Shown one piece after another: positions 20,901 through 30,999 of a DNA stretch of 52,500 nucleotides. The notes below the pieces were generated by a model, which had not been told where the DNA came from, did no database searches, and was given only the letters and a program-made list of their open reading frames with translations. The DNA lies in assembly GCA_009760855.2 (NCBI GenBank), contig WPIO01000312.1:17501-70000 (forward strand). The letters are read 5' to 3'. Both the position numbers and the translations under genes were made by a program. This DNA is from Cristatella mucedo. Its lineage: Eukaryota > Bryozoa > Phylactolaemata > Cristatellidae. Each line of letters begins with the position of its first letter. Within the stretch, counting starts at the first letter, position 1.

Positions 20901-22956
20901 GGAGGCTTTAGTCGGGACTAGAAAACTAGTTATTATTATTGTTATTAAAAACCGGAGTTTGCTTACCTCTGATGCTGGACGGTCGACTATTATTGCTATA
21001 ATTATTATAAGCAACGAGTTGCAGAAATCGAGATGGGATGTTACAAACGAGTAGCTTTATTTACAAATTTCGCAGAAAAACATTGCATTCACTGGTATTA
21101 CGCTCATAGGAACTCACATTGTTGAACTCAATGTTCTACTTTCTGTGTAAACATTTCTTATACAATATTTTTTTACCATATACCGGTCATTTGTCATTCA
21201 ATAAACTCGTGATTCCATTCATAACTTGTTCGTCTTTTTAAAAGCAAACTTCATAAAGCTTAAAAATTTCGGGCCTTTTTTCGGCAGCTCTTCCAGCCAT
21301 TCATTTTAACTGAGACGGCGGCGGCGGCGGCGGCTGCGGCGGCGGGCCGTGCGTCTGTCGCTATGAGAGGCGGCGCGTTGACGCGGTGAGTCCGTGCACT
21401 CGGCTTCGCGCCCGGCGCGTGACCGGCAGATTGCGCAAGCCAGCTCCCGTTATTAAATGTACTTGGAAGCGCTCGCCCGCGGCGCTCGCCGGCAGCCGGA
21501 TGGGCAGAGCCGCCGTCGCCGCGCCTCCCCCCTCCGGTCGCCATCGCAGCCTGCCAGCCATCAGCTGCTCCGCAGCAATCTCTTCCGGTCGTCGTGGCGC
21601 CGCCACCATTTGCCGACACCGCAGAGCTTCGGGCGGCGCGTCGCGCGAGCGGGACTGCTGCGTAGCTGACCGAGCGCTCGTCGGCGCTCGCCGCCGGCCT
21701 AGCGCCGAGCCAGCGAGGCGCGGCGTCTGGCGAGGCTGCGGCGCTTCGGTAAGAGCGCGCCGCCGCGGTCGCTGCGCCGCCGCGTCTGCTTGCGGCCGAG
21801 TGGCGCGAGGCGCCCTCCTCTAGCGCCGCCGCGGACGCTGTCGCCGCGATCGCCTGGATGCCCAGCTGCCGCCGCCGCGTCGCGCCTCCCCACGCGGCTC
21901 GCCGACGCCGCCGCCGCCGCCAGTTCTCGCGGCGGCGACGACGCCGAGCCGCGTTCGGGAGCCTCGTCGTCGCCGCGGCGCAAGATTTGGGCGCAGGAAC
22001 CTCGGGCGGCGGCCAGGGCGCTAGATTGTTCTCGCTGCTACGCGGTCAGCGACCGCCGCACTCTGCCGCCCAGCATTGAGCTGAGCTGAGCGCCGAGTTC
22101 GGGCAAGGGGGCGGGCTGGTGCTTCGCTGGCTGGGCCTGGCGCACAGCCGGGTCGCCGGCCGGCCGGCCACCCGGCTGTGCGCAGAGCTGCATGCAGAGC
22201 TCACTCGTACGTGGACGCGGTGGAACGCTGCCGTGCGTTTCCGGTTGTTCTCCTGCCGTTAGCCGCCGAAGTTAGTTCTCAGCGACACGTGTCATGAACG
22301 ACCTGCAGTTGTTTAGCCGGCATTGACAGGCTGATCCTTCGAATAAAGGAAGCTACATTATTCTCCCGAGGTCACATCAGCTGGGGGGGGGGGGAGGCGG
22401 GCTGGCAGAGTCATTGTAGCGACCCTGTGCCGCATTGGTTGCATATTTGGAGAGACCTCCCGTCTGGAGAGCAGTTTGTACCCAAGCACCAACTAGGTGA
22501 GCCACGTGGTTATAGTCGATGGTCTGGATGCATCGATGCGTTCTCGATGCCACATGAATGCTCGCAGCCTGGCATGCACATGCAATGAAGCAGACCTGAG
22601 ATATACACTTATGCAGGTGCTTATATGTTTTGTTTGTGTACATATATGTATGTGTTTACAGTTTTGTATGTATACTTATGCACAGTGGCAGAGCCAGTGG
22701 ACGTTTGCCCCTGCCCTGCCCTGCCCCCCCCCCCCGTAGGGGGCAGGGCAGCCACGCAGGCTGCTCTGTCCCCTATTTATGCTCCTCCGACTGTCACCAG
22801 CGGTGGACTAGTACTTAAGCTGCTATCGAGTTTGCTTCGAATAATTGATGGCCATGATTGCGAGCTATAATGTTTCAGTACTGAAAGGTGTCTTGCATCT
22901 CCTACATGAAAATCTTGCCGGTCTTTCCCCAGGTGTAAATCTTGGCTCCACCTCTG

Positions 22957-22960
<4 letters not shown>
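20901..22960. other. CpG-rich block with no gene assigned
   Basis: 21300-22300 is CpG-dense with frames in all phases and no domain I recognise. It may be a promoter or first-exon region of a gene outside my recognition. It contains a strong hairpin (22140-22183) and a C-rich inverted repeat (about 22709-22752). 22380-22640 contains several near-repeats of CATGCATGC-like words. Confidence 0.4.
22140..22183. repeat. 14-bp-arm GC-rich hairpin
   Basis: GCGCACAGCCGGGT (22140-22153) and ACCCGGCTGTGCGC (22170-22183) are exact reverse complements around a 16-bp GGCCGGCC-containing loop. Confidence 0.9.
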
Positions 22961-23023
<63 letters not shown>

Positions 23024-23081
23024 AAATGTGTCCATATGTCTTTGCATGTACACATATGTATGCGTGCATTCGTGTGCATGC

Positions 23082-23127
<46 letters not shown>
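22961..23127. repeat. (CA)n ... (TG)n inverted microsatellite pair
   Basis: About 60 bp of CA (22961-23021) and about 44 bp of GT/TG (23083-23127) are separated by about 60 bp of unique sequence. The two tracts are complementary in the same strand and could form a long stem. Confidence 0.9.
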
Positions 23128-23299
23128 ATGCACATGAGCTTTTCTGCTGCTGCATCTGACTGACCTCCTCATAATGAAAGCCTTCTCATAATGAAAGGAG
23201 AACTCTGGTGTACAGCCAGCCGAGACTCGTTGCTCACTTGTGAGTGCACACACTCAATGCAGTGGTGGACATTCGCTGTGAGTGGACACTCGCTGACTC

Positions 23300-23450
23300 T
23301 GCGCTTCCCTAGCCATGTTATTCATGTTGTTTATCAAGCATGATATTAGTCATCGTTCAATCGCGTTTCCCTTTGCAGCAGATGTAAAGCGCCTAGAAAG
23401 AGATTGAGTTCTCTGAGAGCACTTCATCAAGTGCATTATTATTATTCCCT
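23300..23450 (+). mobile_element. L2-A LINE 3' tail
   Basis: CATGTTATTCATGTTGTTTA, then AAAGCGCCTAGAAAGAGATT and a short ATTATTATT tail. Confidence 0.85.
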
Positions 23451-24040
23451 AGCAACAAGTGCCGTATCGTAGCAGACATTGGTGCTGCCGACTTACAGAT
23501 GGTTGGTGATTCACAAAAGATGGAATTTCATCTTAAAGGTTGAAAGTTCAACTAATTCAACAGCTTCATTTCTATAGCACCAGAAGAGCCTTGACGGCCT
23601 TCACCACCGCTCAAAGTGGCCAATGAAGCCGATGACGCTTGCTGTCGGTCTCGAACCCACGACCTGGTCGTGAAGAGCGAGCACCTTACCCACGGGCTAA
23701 GACTTGATGGATTGTAGTTAATTTTAATTCAATGGATGTAACTAATTGCATATTAATTTGAATATGGGGATGCGCTGGCTCTCCTTACCTCGACCTTGAC
23801 CTATGAAAGACAGCTTGGCTTCTGCTAGTGTTCATCCATGAAATGAACCCCAGTGTGCCGGCAGGCCGTCTCAGCGTGGCTCTGAGGCCACTGCAGCAAA
23901 TACTCGAGACCTGAGAAATCTTGGCCAAGTCTACCACATTCTATACCGATCGAGTGAATTGAAAGATGAGTTGATCCAGACAGAGACAGAGCTGCAGTCC
24001 ATGCACCACCAGCTGCTGTGCGCATGGGCACACTAATGGC
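23451..24040. other. SINE-B fragment and unique spacer
   Basis: 23565-23706 (minus) is a degenerate SINE-B. Its reverse strand carries TAAGGTGCTCGCTC and GTCGTGGGTTCGAGACC (box B-like). The rest shows no gene. Confidence 0.5.
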
Positions 24041-24480
24041 CGCACGGACTTCTTGCCGACATTCGATCCTGGATGTCGGTAAATTTCCTTAAACTAAACG
24101 AAGACAAAACGGACCTGCTACTCATAGGGCACGCTAAGCGCGCGGCTGGACTAGAAGGCTTTGCTCTTCCATTGGGTGATGCTGTTGTGCGACCCATCAC
24201 TCACTGTTTGCTCGGAATTTAGGTGTCGTCGGCAGCTGCTTAAATTTCGAAAGCTTCGTTAAGAAGACTGCTTCCACAGCTAGCCATAACGTCCGATCCT
24301 CATCTAAGATTAGGAACTGCCTTCCACGGTGGCTAGCAAAAAATTTAACTAGCTCCTTAGTTCTGTCTCGACTAGATTATTTAGTGTAATTCCCTATTGG
24401 CTGGACTACCGAAAAAGCCACTGCTGCTGGCTATGAATGTGGCTGCAAGGCTGGTTTGCAAATCCCAGAGGTTTGGCAAA
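24041..24480 (+). mobile_element. L2-B LINE fragment
   Basis: The plus-strand frame reads DIRSWMSVNFLKLNEDKTDL and continues with GHAKRAAGLEGFALP, the hallmark of the L2-B subfamily. A nonsense codon and frameshifts follow. It stops near 24480 in AT-rich DNA. Confidence 0.8.
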
Positions 24481-24631
24481 TCCCATTATTTATATTTATA
24501 TATTATGTAATATATTATAATTATGTAATAATTTATATACATATTTTTAATTATTTATTAATATTATATAATATATTAATATTATATGATATGTTATTTA
24601 TATAACCACAGGCATGTACACACGTTTGATG

Positions 24632-24775
24632 AGTTCGCATCTCTATTGAAGTGCACTGTGCTGCTGTGTACCTGGAGGTCGCAGGCTCGAGCCCCTCCCC
24701 CCTCTCGTAGCATATGTGAAGCTCCTGAATAATGATAAATCTTAGGCTGCTCTACAAATGAATTATATATTTTTT
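24632..24775 (+). mobile_element. SINE-A, degraded copy
   Basis: GTCGCAGGCTCGAGCCCCTC (box B) is followed by CATATGTGAAGCTCCTGAAT and CTCTACAAATGAATTATAT, the SINE-A tail. Box A is eroded. Confidence 0.55.
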
Positions 24776-24799
24776 GTATATGCTACCATCCCGTATTCT

Positions 24800-25650
24800 A
24801 CCAAATTCTGCTTATCTGACCACATGTAGATCTCATTCAGTCTACAGTGAGTGCCCTCCTCCACAAGTCATCTGTAAATGACGACACCTCAAGAGCCTTG
24901 ACATCGATGCTGTCCGCCCAAAAATATCTTCTTCTTCGAGCCTGGTGCTCAATCCCCCATTCCGATCGGTCAGCAGTAGTAGAATGTTACTCTTACAACA
25001 CGTTAGCTGAAATGCTTGACGAATTTGCAACTCTGACTGTGCTCACTGTGTGCCATCACCTAGACCACTTATGAGTTACCACAGACATTGAACTAACTAG
25101 GTCTACTAAGCCGAAGCTTGAAAAAGCATACAACAGATCAGTACTATTGTCCATTGACAGGCACACAAGGACTACTGTAGATCGTACCAGTCGATCCTAG
25201 CAAAGGCCATGTCTAGCCTCTGTAGTTTGACAGGGCCGACAGCAAGCACACACCGGCTCTCCGAAAACCCTTGATGTCCAAGAACAACAGTGTATCAGCA
25301 CTCACAGCCCCGACGGCTCACGAGCCGTTATCTCCTGGGCCTCCGAGTTCCCACTGCCCCTTCTCTGCAGGCCGTGACTCGTCCTCCATAAAACATGAAC
25401 CCATCAAACCATGTGCAATGTCATCGGCTATCATTTGATCGATAGAATGTGCATGCTCCTCTGCAAACCAGGGTCGGGACCCTCTCAGGAATGCTGTCTG
25501 AGTATGGTAGCTTTGCTAATTCAGATGGATCTCACTGAAGTGTTTGATACCGTTGATCACCAAGTCCTTCTTAAGCATCTAGCCTCTGTGAAACTGGCAC
25601 TGCATTGTAATGGATTTGATCCTATCACTCTCAATAAACTATTAACCCAT
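24800..25650 (+). mobile_element. Degenerate L2-A LINE (linker and early RT)
   Basis: The plus-strand frame YNTLAEMLDEFATLTVLTV matches the endonuclease-RT linker block of L2 elements. Further on, DLTEVFDTVDHQVLLKHLAS is RT motif A. Many stops and shifts break it up. Confidence 0.65.
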
Positions 25651-25779
25651 TAAACTATAAACCGTAGGCTGAGCCATAAGACCATAGCTTCTATAAAAAA
25701 ATATTGTTGAATGACTGGGTGCACGATCCAAGAATGCTCATGTCTTCCGTCAACCATCTCCTTAACCACTCCTAGGTTA

Positions 25780-27096
25780 GATGTAATGTAATATCATGCA
25801 TCTCTGTCTGTAACTCCACAGAGCCACGATGACTACGTGGGTGTTACGCAGGAGAGTTTTGTATTGCGCACTCGCAGCCTAAGCAGCTTTCGGTACGCAT
25901 TCGGTAGCCAATAGACTTCATCTCATGCAACAAAGATAAAGTGGGAAGCATAGCAGAGTCGGGAGATCAGTTGAGGTAGTGAGTAGCATGGCAGTAGCAG
26001 CTCAGGGCGGCTGAAAAGAATGTGCCATAGACGGCAGCAGGAGAGTATGTGTCGTTGATTCCTAACATTCGTGGAAGCGAGTTCCACGGTCTGGGACCTG
26101 TAGAGCTCAAGCTTCTGTCGCCAGCAGTCTTTAAGTGGACGAATGGAACAGCTAATTTATTGTCCATACAAGACCTGAGGGCACGAGGAGGCTGAAACTG
26201 GTGCAGTAGTTCATCTAGGTACGAAGGGGCCCAGCTGTGCCGGGCTTCGTGGGTCAGAGTAAGAACTTTGCTCTGTATCAGTTGCTCAACCGGCAGCCAT
26301 CCCAGCTCTTCTAGCAAAGGACACTCGTGGTCAAACCTTTGGAACTTGAAAACTAGCCTTGCAGCCATATTCATAGCCATTTGCAGTGGCCTAGTTGCTT
26401 TCTTTGGTAGCTCAGCTAAAAGGGAATTACAAAAATCAAACCGAGACAGAACTAAGAAGCTAGTAACTTTTTTGCAAGCCATTGTAGAAGGCAGCTCCTT
26501 ATCTTAGATAGGGATCAGACGTGATGGGTAGTTGTAGGAGCAGTCTTCTGAATGAAGCTTAAATGTTGGCAGCTGTCGACAACGACACCTAAATTTCGAG
26601 CACGTTGTGATGGTTGCACAGCAGCATCACCTATTAGAAGAGCCAAGCCTTTTAATCCAGCCACATGCTTAGGGTGTCCTGTGGGCAGCAGTTCGGTTTT
26701 ATCGTCATTTAGTTTCAAGAAATTTCCCGACATCCAGGATCGATTGTCGGCAAGGCAAGCATTCAGTTTATCGGTTGCTGAAGCAGATTCCGACGGTTCG
26801 AATGACAAATACAGCCGAGTATCGTCAGCATAAAAGTGATATCCTATTCCGTGGGCCTTAATCACTTTTCCTTGAGGTTCAATATAAATGGCGAACAGCA
26901 AGGAACTAAGGATGGACCCCTGAGGGACTCCACGGGTGACAGGTCTCGTGGGTGAGACCTGACCCCCCACACGACACGGATTGAACACGATCAGACAAGT
27001 CCGAGTTAAACTACACCAGTGCCTCGTCGACCAGACCGATCGTTCTCAGTCGTTCAAGTAGGACATCGTGGTCAATCGTATCGAAGGCATCCTTAC
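25780..27096 (-). mobile_element. L2-B LINE copy
   Basis: Minus-strand copy covering RT from KDAFDTIDHDVLLERL (about 27090), through GVPQGSILSSLLFAIY and GYHFYADDTRLYLSF (intact YADD), to the C-terminal end GPRPWNSLPRMLG and its 3' UTR. Stops and shifts lie near 26990 and 26510. The 3' UTR (about 25780-25960) matches that of the copy at 48505-49530 and differs from L2-A. Confidence 0.88.
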
Positions 27097-27099
27097 CTA

Positions 27100-28170
27100 G
27101 CGATCCTTTGGTGTGAGCTGGCGGATCGCTTCTCTAGCTTCTTTGTCAGCAACATGGACAACAAGATCAATCATGAGTGACAAGACAAGATCAATTATGA
27201 TCTCTAACGGTAGCAGCATCCCCTGCAGACTTCTTTCCCTCAATAATAATCCCACAGGATTCCTCTCCTTCACTTCCGTGCAGCACCTCAATGTCTACAT
27301 TCAAGAAGGCCACGAGTGACCTCATCCTGAAAAATGCATCTCCAAATCAAAGAAGGCAACTAGTCCTCCAGACCCTACTCTCACTGTCCTATTTATATGA
27401 TGCACAGATCTGCTGCCATGCATTACTAGCATAAAGGCATCCGAAGTCAAAGATCTTGTCCCTGCACCTTTCGAAAGGCTGTAGTTTATTAACCAATCAA
27501 GAAAGCAACACTATACCAAGAGAACTTGAGCAGCTTCAGCCCAGCCTCATCTCTACCCTTCCTATCACAGACGCTTTAGCAAGTTGTGGCAGATCAGTTG
27601 AACTTGTATATTGAAACTTCAAACCTAGCAAGTGCCAGTCTGGTTTTAGAGCTAACCACTCCACTAAGTCAGCATTGCTTCGGGTGTATAACGGCCTATG
27701 TAGGAATGCAGACTTACTTGGAGTATTTCTGCTTCTTGTTTTGCACGATCTTTCGGCAGCTTTTGGTACTATCGATCACCGAGTCCTTCTTGAGCATCTG
27801 TCATCTTGCCTGGGCATCACTGGCACTGCACGGTAATGGCTTAGATTCTATCTCAGTGGGTGACTCCAGAGTATTGATGCGAGTGGACAAAGATCATACG
27901 AGGAACCACTGAAGTACAGGCTGAGTACCTCAGGTAAGCTCTGTGCTTGGTCAGCTTCTCTTCGCAGCCTTCGTCTCCGTCTTGCCAATCTGATCGCCAA
28001 GCACAATCTTGACTTTCACTTCAATACAGAGGACGCTCAGTTATACCTTTGCTTTGCTTTGATCCCTGCCGGCCTTCCATCTAACGCTCACGCCTTCATC
28101 ATCAGCGTCTGTTCAGTTGGTTCAGCCTTTTCTTCATCATCAGTAAACTTGTTTTTCCGTGCTCCACAGT
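27100..28170 (+). mobile_element. Degenerate L2-A LINE (linker to RT)
   Basis: The plus strand reads ELADRFSSFFVSNMDNKI, then after many stops VVADQLNLYIETSNL, then diverged RT (LVLHDLSAAFGTIDHRVLLE by frame switching), then an eroded tail. It lies back to back with the L2-B copy on the left. Confidence 0.7.
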
Positions 28171-28634
28171 AATAATAATAATAATAATAATGCACTTGAT
28201 AAAACGCCCTCAGAGAACTCAGTCTCTTTCTAGGCGCTTTACATTTGCTGCAAAGGGAAATGCAATTGAATGGTGAGTAATATCATGCTTGATAAACAAA
28301 CAAAATGAATAACATGGTTAGGGGTGACATGCACAGTGTCAGCACACATAAGCACGTGAAGGACGAATCACAGGGACCCACTAAATGCTGTCCTAAATAG
28401 GTGTGTTTTAGGTTCTTTTTAAATGTGGTCAGGTCAGGGAATGTTCTGACCCAGTTCGGGAGGGAGTTCCAGGCTTTGGGAGCGTACGAACTAAATGCAC
28501 GGTCACCAAAGGATTTTGAGGTTTGCACGAGGTATTTGTAGACTGTTGGATTCCGAAAAGCAGGTGGTACGATGCTTGGCCTGGTGTGGGAGTAGATCTG
28601 AGAGATAGGCTGGAGCCAAAGAATGAAGTGACAG
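28171..28634 (-). mobile_element. L2-A LINE 3' end
   Basis: Minus-oriented. The (TAA)n tail and AACTCAGTCTCTTTCTAGGC are followed by the 3' UTR. The coding end (AFSSYAPKAWNSLPNWVRTF, then HTYLGQHLV) and HQAKHRTTCFSESNSL run up to about 28634. Confidence 0.9.
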
Positions 28635-28636
28635 TG

Positions 28637-28736
28637 AGTGCCATGTGGACTGTGTGCTTATTGTCTTCGTGTTTGCTTTAGGAGAGAGTGCCATGTGGAG
28701 TGTGTGCTTAGTGTCTTCGTGTCTGCTTTAGGAGGA
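28637..28736. repeat. 50-bp tandem duplication
   Basis: AGTGCCATGTGGA...GCTTTAGGAG occurs at 28637 and again at 28687 with a few differences. Confidence 0.85.
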
Positions 28737-28839
28737 GCATGCCTAAGAATGACTTTGCCTAAGCATGTTTGCTTTTGCTTGCTTGATACTGTGCTGGTCA
28801 CTCGCCCACGTGGTTCTCTTGCAGTGAAAGTCTTCTCAA

Positions 28840-29090
28840 ATTGAGATAAAGCCAACTCACTGTTGATGGGCAAACCAAGTTTGACTCAGAAATAGGAATA
28901 TTTCAACTCGAAATCTGCTCTGCCAGCATATCTCCTGGTGCATCAGCACGAAATCCAGGCGTCCGGTTCCAAAGTGACCTTTCACCATTAGATGACCAGA
29001 TCCATATCAGCTCCATAGTCAAGTCAGCCTACTTTTAGTCACATAACATTGCTAACAAATGCAGGCTTGCTTAGACAGGGCATGCTATAT
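28840..29090 (+). mobile_element. L2-A LINE fragment
   Basis: ATGGGCAAACCAAGTTTGAC to CATAACATTGCTAA is a diverged copy of the MGKPSVIQKL to HNIAKIRA segment. It ends where an LTR-like repeat begins. Confidence 0.75.
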
Positions 29091-29350
29091 TGTGTCAGCC
29101 AGACGAAACGACCGGTCGTCGGCTGCCGGCCTCGAAGGATCTCGCCCCCCTCCCGTTCTCCTCAGTACTCCATCGGCAGCCCTTACATTCCATGCATGCA
29201 TTTGTTTTTGCACTGTCGATCGGTGGGTCGGTCGTTCCGAACCAGCCCTACAGATGGCGGCAGTGGCAGTTTGTGATGGATGGACAGACCCTCGGATGCA
29301 ACAGATTCACGGATTTGGGCTGGAACTGCCGAGCCGTCTGCCAAGAAGAG
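29091..29350 (-). mobile_element. Probable degraded solo LTR
   Basis: TGTGTCAGCC at 29091, a CCCCCTCCCGTTCTCCTC segment, CATTCCATGCATGCATTTGT and CAGTTTGTGATGGATGGACA match, in order, the minus-oriented LTR copies at 44660-45082 and 51939-52373. The polyadenylation-signal part is deleted. It lies about 290 bp upstream of the galactosyltransferase start codon. Confidence 0.5.
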
Positions 29351-29637
29351 TCAATATTGTCATCGCTGGAAGCCACTTCTTCCACTCCTCTACTCCACGG
29401 CCTGAAAGCCATTGTCATAAGCTGACAATGAACGCGACTAACAACAGATATATGCCTTGCTTTGTAGGTCTGCAGCAGGAGGAACTTCTCTATAAGGAGC
29501 CTCGGCCGACGACGACGACGGCCCCACTTGAATCCTGGGTCCGAGAAGTGGCCAGCTCTGCCAAGTCGCAGCACGATCAACCGGCGCTCGCTTATCGACT
29601 CGCTTTTGGCTGCTTTACTTTGTCGTCAGGCGACAGG

Positions 29638-30999
29638 ATGGCCGGCAGCTGCCGCATCTACGCTTTCTCCGCTCTTCTGATCGGATCGTCCATCGTCGCC
29701 GGCGTCGTATGGCTCAACTTTGACCACGCTCATCGATTGGTCCCGCGACTACCGACGGCGGATTCCCTCGGATCTGATGCCGCCGAGCTGATGCTGGGCA
29801 CTCGCCTGCCCGCCGACGTCGCCTCAGGGCCGCTGTCCTCTGAGCCGCTCCGACCACTTGCCAGCCTCGAGCAAAGGCAGCAGCAGCAGCAGCAGCAGCA
29901 GCAGACGGAGCAGCAGCAGCAGACGGAGCAGAAGCATCTAGACTCGACGCGGGCACAGCAGCCGCAGCAGCAGCGATGGCGGCAGCAGCCGGATCGACTC
30001 GTGACTCTCAAGCTTCCGCTCACCTCCGTGGCGGCGGCCACGTTCGACGAGCGCCTGTACGAGACGCTGGTCGCCAACGGCGTCGCGTCGCCGCGAGTCC
30101 TTCGCAGCCTCGACGCGCAGTCGCTGGGCGCCCTGCAAGCCGAGCTCGGCGTCGGCGCCGACACGATGGCGCGCGTGTTCGGCATGATGTACGGCTTCAG
30201 GGGCAACTTTCACCGGAAGGACTACGCGTTCGTCGTCGAGCCGACCGCTTGTCCGGCCGACTTCGGCGGCGGCGGCGGCACGATAATGTTCGTATTCTCC
30301 CTGCCCAAGGAGGCGGCAGAGCGCGACCGCATTCGCAGCACGTGGGCCAGAGGCCTGCAGCTGGAGCTTCAGCGGCGGCGGCAGCAGCGGCAGCAGCAGC
30401 CGACGCTGCTCGTCCGGTTCATCATGGGCCGCACGGCGGACGCGACGGCCAACGAGACGGCGGCCGCCGTCGCCGAAGAGAGTCGGCTGCACGGCGACCT
30501 GCTGGTCGCCGACTTCGAGGAGGACTACCACAACCTGACGCTCAAGACGCTGCTCATGATGCGCTGGACGGCGCGGCGCTGCGCGACCGCTCGCCTGCTC
30601 GTCAAGGCCGACGCCGACGCCCACGTGGTGCCCGACAACTTCCTGTCGGCGCTGGAGCGCCACTGTCTGCCGGCGCGCCGTGCGTTCCTCGGCTGGGTGA
30701 GCAGCAGCGACCCGGTGCACCGGGACGCGTCGAGCAAGTGGTACGTGCCGCGCGCCGTCTACGCGGGCGCCGTCTACCCGCCGTTCGCGCACGGCCCGTG
30801 CTACGTCGTGACGGTCGACCTGCTCGGCGACCTGCTCGATGCGGCGCTCGCCCTCGACTACCTGCACCTCGAGGACGTGTTCGTGTCGGCCGTCTGCGTG
30901 CGGCGCCTGACCGACGTCCGGCTCGTGCCTATACCCGACTTCGTCACGTGGGACTGCAGGAACCGACGAACGGCCGTCTTTCACGGAGCCACGTGCTGA
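29638..30999 (+). CDS. Beta-1,3-galactosyltransferase-like protein (GT31)
   Basis: Intronless gene of 453 codons, probably a Golgi glycosyltransferase that transfers a UDP-sugar in beta-1,3 linkage; the acceptor cannot be told. The start ATG at 29638 has a strong context (AGGATGG) and opens a type II membrane protein. A short cytoplasmic tail leads into a transmembrane helix at residues 7-27 (FSALLIGSSIVAGVVWLNF), then a stem with a nine-glutamine run at about 81-89. GT31 signatures follow: RIRSTW 231-236, DFEEDYHNLTLKT 292-304, KADADAHV 323-330 (the DxD metal/UDP site, here D-A-D), YPPFAHGPCYVVT 380-392, EDVFV 412-416 and a C-terminal FHG. Possible N-glycosylation sites are N272 and N299. 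Residues about 130-186 form an extra, probably helical segment (LYETLVANGVASPRVLRSLD). The frame is open upstream to 29059, but that part is LTR-derived. GC-rich codon use. The neighbours are dead repeats, so nothing suggests a cluster. Confidence 0.92.
   Translation: MAGSCRIYAFSALLIGSSIVAGVVWLNFDHAHRLVPRLPTADSLGSDAAELMLGTRLPADVASGPLSSEPLRPLASLEQRQQQQQQQQQTEQQQQTEQKHLDSTRAQQPQQQRWRQQPDRLVTLKLPLTSVAAATFDERLYETLVANGVASPRVLRSLDAQSLGALQAELGVGADTMARVFGMMYGFRGNFHRKDYAFVVEPTACPADFGGGGGTIMFVFSLPKEAAERDRIRSTWARGLQLELQRRRQQRQQQPTLLVRFIMGRTADATANETAAAVAEESRLHGDLLVADFEEDYHNLTLKTLLMMRWTARRCATARLLVKADADAHVVPDNFLSALERHCLPARRAFLGWVSSSDPVHRDASSKWYVPRAVYAGAVYPPFAHGPCYVVTVDLLGDLLDAALALDYLHLEDVFVSAVCVRRLTDVRLVPIPDFVTWDCRNRRTAVFHGATC

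Noticed and set aside
29059-29637. Upstream extension of the galactosyltransferase frame
   Set aside because: It runs through LTR-like repeat sequence. The ATG at 29638 has a strong context and is followed at once by the membrane anchor expected of this family.
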